A stretch of 55,089 nt of DNA from Anaerolineae bacterium (GTDB lineage Bacteria; Chloroflexota; Anaerolineae; SpSt-600). The notes under the pieces are model-generated. The model did not search any database. It was not told the DNA's origin and saw only the letters and a list, made by a program, of their open reading frames with translations. Made by a program: the position numbers and the translations under genes. This document shows, in pieces, positions 49,780-55,089 of this stretch; within the stretch, counting starts at the first letter, position 1, and the number at the start of each line of letters is the position of its first letter. The stretch is taken from positions 1-55,089 of the forward strand of contig JANXAG010000011.1 in assembly GCA_025062375.1 (NCBI GenBank). Reading direction: 5' to 3'.

Positions 49780-50442
49780 TTAGGGCCTCCGCATCAAGTG
49801 TATGAGAGCTCGCATAAGGAAGAGAAAGCCGAAGAAAGCAAAAAAGAGTCCAGCCGCCCCCATGCCATAGCAAAAGGGGGAAAACAATTTACCAGGGTCA
49901 AAAATGTAATCCTCGGTTCGGGTAGGTGTGAGCTTCGGTGGGATGGTGGGGGAAGGAAAAGGTGTGGGGGTTGCTGGAAGCTCAATGATTACCGTAGGGG
50001 TCGGCGGTAAGGGTGTTGGGGAGGGCTCTGGGGTTGCAGGTGTGGGGGTTGGGGTTTGGATCGGCGTTCGGTTGGCTACCACAAGGCCCCGGACGAAAAC
50101 TTCCACGTAGTTGCCATCGCGCCTGGCGACCCTGAGCCTCAGAACATAGGAGCCATCTGGCACTTTAGTAGTATCCCAAAAGCCGAGGAGACCATCCACC
50201 ACCGGGGTTTCCACAACGCCTCCGATGGGCATCCAGTTTTCGCCCGTTAAAAGTTGAGGTGAGTAATGAAGCTCATATTTCCAGAAATCGGGGATACTGG
50301 CAGTTCCCAGGATGGCCACTTGCCCCTGAATTGTTTCTCCATCCCGTGGGCTAGATATGTAAGCTCCGGGCAACTGGGGTTTAAAAGCCAGCACGAAAAC
50401 GCTTACAGCCAGAAACCACAAAATAAAGGCGTTTTTCCTCAT
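49780..50442 (-). CDS. Secreted, C-terminally anchored protein with Pro/Thr linker
   Basis: The protein has 220 residues from the ATG at 50442; an in-frame GTG at 50469 would add nine charged residues before the signal. The signal peptide or first helix (about 1-20) is RKNAFILWFLAVSVFVLAF. A small beta domain (about 25-120) has ISSPRDGETIQGQVAILGTA, an immunoglobulin-like surface-protein pattern. A Pro/Thr/Ser linker spans about 130-170, and a C-terminal transmembrane helix (about 188-212) is followed by basic residues. It would be exposed outside the cell. The function is unknown. It leads a four-gene operon with pth. Confidence 0.8.
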   Translation of the reverse strand: MRKNAFILWFLAVSVFVLAFKPQLPGAYISSPRDGETIQGQVAILGTASIPDFWKYELHYSPQLLTGENWMPIGGVVETPVVDGLLGFWDTTKVPDGSYVLRLRVARRDGNYVEVFVRGLVVANRTPIQTPTPTPATPEPSPTPLPPTPTVIIELPATPTPFPSPTIPPKLTPTRTEDYIFDPGKLFSPFCYGMGAAGLFFAFFGFLFLMRALIHLMRRP

Positions 50443-50480
50443 CTTCCGAACCTTTATCCGGGCTGACACCTGTAAACTGG

Positions 50481-50509
50481 ATGATAAGCCATTAAAATTA
50501 TTCTGTCAA
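50481..50509 (-). promoter_or_regulatory. Promoter of the Pro/Thr protein-pth-lipid kinase operon
   Basis: On the minus strand TTGACA (50504-50509), a 17-bp spacer and TATCAT (50481-50486). Confidence 0.75.
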
Positions 50510-50602
50510 GATTCAGCGTCCTTTCACTAAGCATTGCGGGGAAAAGCCCTCTGGTCACCTATTACCCCCATGCTGAGGAGTTTTCATAACCTGTTGGTTT
50601 CC

Positions 50603-50631
50603 TTGACAACTCTCTTCTTATCCGTTATGCT
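50603..50631 (+). promoter_or_regulatory. Promoter of obgE-nadD
   Basis: TTGACA (50603-50608), a 17-bp spacer and TATGCT (50626-50631) lie 26 bp before the ATG at 50658, giving a very short leader. Confidence 0.75.
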
Positions 50632-50657
50632 TTTAGCAGCCGGGCCTGGGAGGGAAT

Positions 50658-51917
50658 ATGTTTTTTGATGAAGCCAGGATTTACGTAAAAGCTGGGAACG
50701 GTGGTAACGGTTGTGTTAGTTTCCGGAGGGAAAAGTTTGTCCCCTTCGGTGGCCCCGATGGAGGCGATGGTGGGAAAGGAGGGGATGTTTATCTTGTTGT
50801 GGACCCTCACATCAATACGCTGATTCATTTTAAGAAGCGCTCGCATTTCAAAGCTCAATCTGGACAGCACGGTCGGGGGAAGAAGCAGGCTGGGAAAAGC
50901 GGCGAAGACCTCTACATCCCGGTTCCTCCCGGGACAGTGGTTAGGGATGCAAATACAGGGGAATTCATAGCTGACCTTGTAGAGCCAGGTCAGAAGGTTT
51001 TAGTGGCTAAGGGTGGCAGGGGGGGCAGGGGAAATGCTGCTTTCGCGACCCCTGTGAACCAGGCTCCCAGGTTTGCTGAAAAGGGTGAACCTGGCGAGGA
51101 GCGCTGGCTTTACCTTGAACTCAAACTTATAGCTGATGCGGGGATAGTCGGTGTCCCCAACGCTGGCAAATCCACCTTGCTGGCCGCAGTAAGCGCCGCA
51201 CGCCCCAAAATAGCCCCGTATCCTTTCACCACTCTGGAACCCAACCTCGGAGTGGTAACAGTGGGGGATTACGATTTCGTTCTGGCTGATATCCCTGGCC
51301 TTATAGAAGGAGCCCACAGGGGAGCGGGACTCGGCCACAAATTCCTGCGCCACATAGAGCGCACAAGGGTTATAATCCATTTATTGGATGGCCTGAGCCC
51401 GGATCCCATGAAAGACTTTGAGGCTATAAACCGGGAGCTAGCTCTTTTCAGTGACCGTCTGGCCGCCAAACCTCAAATCGTAGCCTTTAACAAAATGGAC
51501 ATCCCTGAAGTGAGGGAGAAATGGCCTCAAATAAGGGATTCCTTCGCAAAAGCAGGCTGTGGGGTTTACCCCATATCGGCCGCCACAGGAGAGGGGGTTT
51601 GGGAACTCATGAGAGCTGTGGCTGCTCTCCTGCAGGAAATGCCGAAGGAAATGCCAGCCCTTGTAGAAGAAGAGGTCACCCCCGCGATGAAAAAAGAACC
51701 GCTGTTTACAATATCCCGGGATGGAGGAGTGTGGAGAATAAGGGGGCAGGAGATTGAGAGGATTGCTGCCACTATAAACTGGGAACAGGAAGAGGCCATT
51801 TCTCTATTTCACAGAAAACTGGAAAAGCTTGGTGTGATAAAAGCCCTGCGCCGGATGGGAATCCAGGATGGCGATACGGTTGTTATAGGGGATATGGAGC
51901 TGGAGTGGAAAGAGTGA
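50658..51917 (+). CDS. obgE: GTPase ObgE/CgtA
   Basis: The protein has 419 residues. The glycine-rich Obg fold (about 1-158) has [20 protein letters not shown] and [15 protein letters not shown]. The G domain (about 160-330) has Walker [10 protein letters not shown], the G3 region [20 protein letters not shown] and the G4 NKMD. A C-terminal OCT domain (about 345-415) contains [22 protein letters not shown]. The OCT domain is found in Gram-positive and some other lineages. The protein supports late 50S ribosome assembly and stress responses. The nadD start overlaps its stop (GTGA). Confidence 0.96.
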   Translation: MFFDEARIYVKAGNGGNGCVSFRREKFVPFGGPDGGDGGKGGDVYLVVDPHINTLIHFKKRSHFKAQSGQHGRGKKQAGKSGEDLYIPVPPGTVVRDANTGEFIADLVEPGQKVLVAKGGRGGRGNAAFATPVNQAPRFAEKGEPGEERWLYLELKLIADAGIVGVPNAGKSTLLAAVSAARPKIAPYPFTTLEPNLGVVTVGDYDFVLADIPGLIEGAHRGAGLGHKFLRHIERTRVIIHLLDGLSPDPMKDFEAINRELALFSDRLAAKPQIVAFNKMDIPEVREKWPQIRDSFAKAGCGVYPISAATGEGVWELMRAVAALLQEMPKEMPALVEEEVTPAMKKEPLFTISRDGGVWRIRGQEIERIAATINWEQEEAISLFHRKLEKLGVIKALRRMGIQDGDTVVIGDMELEWKE

Positions 51918-52531
51918 AAATAGGCATTATTGGGGGAACTTTTGACCCCATCCACTACGGCCATCTTATAATAGCTGAGGAGGCGAGGGTTAGAGTAGGC
52001 CTGGCTAAAGTTATTTTCATTCCAGCCGGACACCCTCCCCACAAGTTGAGGAGGCCTTATTCGCCGGCCCACCATCGCTACAGAATGGTGGAGCTGGCCA
52101 TTTCTTCCAACCCTTACTTTGAAGTCTCCCCAATTGAAGTGAACAGACCAGGGCCCTCTTATTCGGTAGACACTGTAGCCATGCTGCGAAAGGAGATGGG
52201 GTCCGATTCAGAATTGTATTTCATCATGGGGGTGGATTCGTTGGCCGGCATCCTCACCTGGCACAGGCCTGACGAGCTCATAAAACTCTGCAAGATAATA
52301 GCTGTGAACCGCCCAGGATACGGTGTGGACATAGAGGCTCTGGATAGCGTCATACCCGGGATAAAGAAGCAGGTGATATTCATAAAAGCCCCGGAGATAG
52401 GCATCTCTTCCACCGAGATCCAGGAAAGAGTGCGGGAGGGCCTGCCCATAAGATACCTGGTCCCGCCGGAGGTTGAACGATACATTTACGAGCACAATTT
52501 ATATAAGGATTACCGGGATGAGAAATCGTGA
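51914..52531 (+). CDS. nadD: Nicotinate-nucleotide adenylyltransferase
   Basis: The protein has 205 residues from GTG 51914, which overlaps the obgE stop; a second in-frame GTG at 51905 is possible but would give a non-standard extension. The nucleotidyltransferase motif is [15 protein letters not shown] (HxGH), and the C-terminal [13 protein letters not shown] is the ISSTxxR signature. PAGHPPHK and the [20 protein letters not shown] block are NadD-typical. It adenylylates nicotinate mononucleotide in NAD synthesis. The following gene overlaps by 14 bp. Confidence 0.95.
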   Translation: MKIGIIGGTFDPIHYGHLIIAEEARVRVGLAKVIFIPAGHPPHKLRRPYSPAHHRYRMVELAISSNPYFEVSPIEVNRPGPSYSVDTVAMLRKEMGSDSELYFIMGVDSLAGILTWHRPDELIKLCKIIAVNRPGYGVDIEALDSVIPGIKKQVIFIKAPEIGISSTEIQERVREGLPIRYLVPPEVERYIYEHNLYKDYRDEKS

Positions 52532-53150
52532 ATATGTGCTGGCTTTCTTTATCATTTTGATTATGCTTCTCATCATGGCCTGCGCGGGTGTGTTTATGCT
52601 CTGGAATTTATCCTGGATGATCCGTTCCAGAACAGAAGTGGTCCAGTTTTTTACCCCAACCTTCACTCCTTCGCCAGTTCCCCCTTTGCCTTCTCCTACC
52701 CCTGCCTTGAGTCCAACACCATCTCCAACCCCTTCTCCTACCCCTATTTTCTGGCCAAAACCCACCCCTACTCCTACTTTCACTCCCGTTCCATCTCCTA
52801 CCCCCACACCTATCCTTTTCCCCTTCACCCTTGCAGGTCCTGTGAGACCAGCTCCTGAGAGAGGATGTTTTATAGGAAGCATTTTTGGTTTTATAAGAGA
52901 TGCGTCGGGAAATCCACTGGCTGGGGTTAGGGTTAAGGTTTTCAATCCCTGGGGTTATGAAGCGGTATCGGTCTCAAAGGGTGGGCCGGACCTGGGCTAT
53001 TACGATATCATTCTCAGCACCCAACCATCTATATGGTATGTGGTAGTCATAAGTGAAGATGGCAGAGATTTAAGCCCCAGGATTACAGTGGAACATAAGG
53101 AAAATTCCCCCGCTTGTCACTACCAGGTGGATTGGGTCAAGGTGCGGTGA
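52518..53150 (+). CDS. Membrane-anchored protein with Pro/Thr linker and carboxypeptidase-regulatory-like domain
   Basis: The protein has 210 residues from the ATG at 52518. An N-terminal transmembrane helix (about 6-32, [19 protein letters not shown]) is followed by a long Pro/Thr/Ser linker (about 45-105). A C-terminal beta domain reads [21 protein letters not shown] and [11 protein letters not shown], the pattern of carboxypeptidase-regulatory-like (CarboxypepD_reg) folds. It is anchored at the cell surface; the function is unknown. It overlaps nadD by 14 bp and the convergent inositol monophosphatase gene by 14 bp. Confidence 0.8.
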   Translation: MRNREYVLAFFIILIMLLIMACAGVFMLWNLSWMIRSRTEVVQFFTPTFTPSPVPPLPSPTPALSPTPSPTPSPTPIFWPKPTPTPTFTPVPSPTPTPILFPFTLAGPVRPAPERGCFIGSIFGFIRDASGNPLAGVRVKVFNPWGYEAVSVSKGGPDLGYYDIILSTQPSIWYVVVISEDGRDLSPRITVEHKENSPACHYQVDWVKVR

Positions 53151-53919
53151 AATTTCCTAGAATTTTGAGGAATTCCTGGTGAAGGAGGCCGTTGGAAGCT
53201 AAGAGGGCTTTTGCTTCAACATTCCACGGTTTGCCATTCACCTGAGTGATTTTTCCGCCTGCCTCCTCTACTATCAGAGCACCGGCAGCCAGGTCCCAGG
53301 GATTCAGGGCGAGGTGAAGGTAAGCCTCAAGCCAGCCGGCAGCTACAAAGCAAAACCCCAGCACGGCCGAGCCCATAGCTCTTATGGTGAAAACCCTTTC
53401 TACCAATTTAGGCAGAAAAGAGCTAAAACCCTTCCTGAGGGCCTGGGGACGTGGCAAATCCAAGCCCATCAAACTCTCCTCAAGGGAAGAAATGGAACTT
53501 ACTCTCAGAGGTTTGCCGTTTAGATAGGCTCCATGGCCCTTCTGGGCCCAGAAGAGGCGATTGTTTAAAGGTTCATAAACCACGCCCAGAATTACTTCCT
53601 CCCTCTCCGCCAGAGCCACAGAAGTGCAGAAAACGGGGAAACGATGGGAATAATTGGTAGTTCCGTCCAGCGGGTCAATATACCAAGTGTAGGGGGAATT
53701 GCTCTGACGAAAGGGTTTTTCTTCAGAACAGATGGAGTGTTCCGGGAACCAGGAAGTTATAATTTCAATTATGGCCCTTTCAGCAGCAAAATCGGCGTCA
53801 GTAACGATATCTTTTGGCCCTTTGGAGTGAATTTCTCGGGGCTTTTCCAACATTGAAACGATTATATTCCCAGCCCTGATAGCTGCCTCAAAAGCTACCT
53901 TTCTGAACAGTTCTTCCAT
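53137..53919 (-). CDS. suhB: Inositol monophosphatase family protein
   Basis: The 260-residue protein has the metal-site motifs of the IMPase family: [20 protein letters not shown] (Glu), [17 protein letters not shown] (the DPLDGTTN signature, about 82-98), and the late [15 protein letters not shown]. It would dephosphorylate inositol-1-phosphate or related sugar phosphates; some members instead act on fructose bisphosphate or PAP. The ATG at 53919 is preceded by GGGGGGAGGA. It is a single-gene unit with its own promoter. Confidence 0.9.
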   Translation of the reverse strand: MEELFRKVAFEAAIRAGNIIVSMLEKPREIHSKGPKDIVTDADFAAERAIIEIITSWFPEHSICSEEKPFRQSNSPYTWYIDPLDGTTNYSHRFPVFCTSVALAEREEVILGVVYEPLNNRLFWAQKGHGAYLNGKPLRVSSISSLEESLMGLDLPRPQALRKGFSSFLPKLVERVFTIRAMGSAVLGFCFVAAGWLEAYLHLALNPWDLAAGALIVEEAGGKITQVNGKPWNVEAKALLASNGLLHQEFLKILGNFTAP

Positions 53920-53961
53920 GCTCCTCCCCCCTTCTTTCCCCTTTAGCTTTTATACGATTGC

Positions 53962-53990
53962 ATCTTACTCCTGTTGGCGGTTTTGGTCAA
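53962..53990 (-). promoter_or_regulatory. Promoter of the inositol monophosphatase gene
   Basis: On the minus strand TTGACC (53985-53990), a 17-bp spacer and TAAGAT (53962-53967) lie 43 bp before the start at 53919. Confidence 0.7.
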
Positions 53991-54617
53991 AAATGCAGGT
54001 TCCCTGACGCATTAATGGGTGAGAGCAGAAAGAAAGTATGTTGGGGTATTTGCACGGTCCTGAAAGACGCCCTTCTCAGGAGGAACAATCCCTCCACCAA
54101 ATAGGCCAGGAAGGCATCCCACATCGCTATGCAAATTTTCTTTGGGCTGCCCCATCTTGGTCCATCTGGTAGCGAGGTCCACCATCTAAACGAAAAAAAG
54201 CCATTTATCGGCTTATCTCGCTGTCGGAGGATGGCATCTACAGGAGAGCATGGGATGGAGCATGGCTTGCCCCGGGCAAAATGAACCAGCATTGTTTATC
54301 AATCAAAGAAAACGGGCCCTTTGGGCCCGCCTGTTTGTCCGCACTTACCCTGCCTGTAGCTTTTGTTCGTCATGCGAAGCTTGAACTGCTCTTCGCCCAT
54401 TTCTGAACATCTCGCTTCCCAGAGATATGGGATAAGGGAAAATCGCCATAGCCACCGGTCACTTCCCCTATAACCCCAGGCGCTTGATTTTCGTTATCTG
54501 ACTTACCATACTTCACGCCCCAAAAGCACTTGAGGCAAAAACTTTTTGCCCATGCGGGGGTTGAAACCGGCCTCCGAAGCTTTGTCCAGAAAGTCCAGGG
54601 TCAGCTACGGGGTAAAA
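53991..54617. other. Long intergenic stretch without a recognisable gene
   Basis: No reading frame here shows a known family. A 101-codon minus frame (53987-54292) lacks motifs and a ribosome site, and it overlaps the promoter region of the inositol monophosphatase gene. The only clear element is the hairpin at 54306-54329. The minus-strand sequence between 54330 and 54617 would be a long 3' untranslated region of the AI-2E transporter gene, or it could encode an unrecognised small RNA. No tmRNA, RNase P, 6S or SRP signature was seen. Confidence 0.5.
54306..54329 (-). terminator. Intrinsic terminator for the AI-2E transporter transcript
   Basis: On the minus strand CGGGCCC-AAA-GGGCCCG (54313-54329) is followed by TTTTCTTT (54305-54312). 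The terminator lies about 290 bp after the stop at 54618, leaving an unusually long 3' region. Confidence 0.75.
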
Positions 54618-55089
54618 TTAACGCCTGTATTTCCTGAGGATGTAAAAACCTATGGCGTAGAGCATCCCAGCCAGAGGGATGGCGAGAATGAATCCTAAAA
54701 ACCCCATCGCTTTTACCCCGATCAGAATGCTTAAAATTACCAGGATGGCCGGCATTCCGGTTGCTTCACTTATTATTTTAGGCAGAAGGATACGAACCAG
54801 AATTTGCTGATAAATTACCAGGGGAAGAAAAACCCAGAGGGTAACTTCAGGCCGTTGAAAAAGGGCCAGCACGGCCGGGAAGAACATCGCTATCGGCTCG
54901 CCTATGTACGGAACTAAGGTCATAAATCCACAGATAAACCCCACAGGCAGGGCAAAACTCAAACCAGCTACTTCCATCAGTAAGACCACTCCGAGGCCGT
55001 AAAGCAAGGCCACCAACCCTTCTCCTCGCACGTAAGCCCCGAAGGTCTTCTGCAGTGCCTCAGAAATAAGGCTCAATTCATCATGGAAA
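54618..55089 (-). CDS. AI-2E family transporter (5' part outside the window)
   Basis: Only the C-terminal 156 or so codons are inside the window; the frame stays open to 55089, so the start is beyond the edge. The visible part has four or five hydrophobic segments and the family motif FICGFMTLVPYIGEPIAMFFPA followed by YQQILVRILLPKIISEATGMPAILVILSILIG. AI-2E family members (PF01594) export autoinducer-2 or act as sodium/proton antiporters or peptide exporters; the substrate is unknown. The C-terminus ends in basic residues (YILRKYRR). Confidence 0.88.
   Translation of the reverse strand, partial: FHDELSLISEALQKTFGAYVRGEGLVALLYGLGVVLLMEVAGLSFALPVGFICGFMTLVPYIGEPIAMFFPAVLALFQRPEVTLWVFLPLVIYQQILVRILLPKIISEATGMPAILVILSILIGVKAMGFLGFILAIPLAGMLYAIGFYILRKYRR

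Noticed and set aside
53987-54292. 101-codon minus frame as a hypothetical protein
   Set aside because: No family motif, no ribosome site, and it lies across the promoter of the inositol monophosphatase gene.
54299-54400. 33-codon minus frame (MGEEQFKLRM...) as a small protein
   Set aside because: Its last codons are the terminator hairpin itself and the ribosome site is weak; probably chance.

Overview
The window looks like chromosomal DNA of an anaerobic or microaerophilic, possibly thermophilic bacterium of the phylum Chloroflexota (Anaerolineae-like). This is an inference from gene content: several surface proteins with long Pro-Thr-Ser linkers, a mevalonate kinase, indolepyruvate:ferredoxin oxidoreductase, a rubredoxin/flavodiiron/superoxide-reductase system, a c-di-AMP-receptor pair, and STAND-type signalling ATPases. 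No rRNA, CRISPR array, prophage or intact insertion sequence is visible. There is one tRNA (Pro, GGG). Many promoters are unusually readable, with TTGnnn, a 17-18 bp spacer and TAnnnT.

Layout. 1-2.3 kb: a dispersed GC-rich repeat and a membrane glycosyltransferase (minus). 2.4-6.0 kb: SCP2-like protein, Fe-alcohol dehydrogenase, RodZ-like HTH protein and dGTPase (plus). 6.0-7.3 kb: HD hydrolase and small MscS channel (minus). 7.5-9.4 kb: glnA behind a promoter and a leader terminator, then a YjbQ-family protein. 9.4-15.2 kb (minus): a two-gene STAND signalling unit (P-loop ATPase plus a 1145-residue NACHT/TPR/cNMP-binding/nucleotidyl-cyclase protein), a DUF116-like Cys-rich protein and DUF2905. 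15.3-18.9 kb: rpsA-clpC.

19.05-25.14 kb is the most striking region: one co-directional unit encoding rubredoxin, flavodiiron protein, rubredoxin reductase, superoxide reductase, a ferritin-like protein, rubrerythrin, a 66-residue half-ferritin, a tandem two-domain ferritin ending in an encapsulin targeting peptide, and the encapsulin shell itself. The soluble enzymes would remove O2, superoxide and peroxide with rubredoxin as electron carrier. The encapsulin with its ferritin cargo would oxidise and store iron, limiting Fenton chemistry.

25.1-29.6 kb: tRNA-Pro (minus), hpt, then two orphan DppB/DppC-type permeases and a DUF2142/GT39-like membrane protein. 29.7-36.6 kb: iorA, mevalonate kinase, DUF1028, VanZ-like, UPF0104 (apparently lacking a canonical start codon), two tandem PII-like c-di-AMP receptor paralogues and an MFS transporter. 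36.7-38.8 kb: UbiA-family prenyltransferase and RlmD-type methyltransferase. 38.8-42.1 kb (minus): a GH114-GH5 lipoprotein and a YqeC-MocA fusion. 42.4-46.2 kb: plsC, GH36 alpha-galactosidase and UDP-xylose synthase. 46.4-46.7 kb: an inverted copy plus a partial tandem copy of the repeat seen at the window start. 46.7-50.4 kb (minus): Pro/Thr-rich anchored protein, pth, lipid kinase and a membrane protein with a degenerate phosphatase-like domain. 50.6-53.2 kb: obgE, nadD and a Pro/Thr-rich protein. 53.1-53.9 kb: inositol monophosphatase (minus). 53.9-54.6 kb: a largely non-coding stretch. The right edge cuts an AI-2E-family transporter.

All calls were made by eye from sequence motifs; no database search was run.
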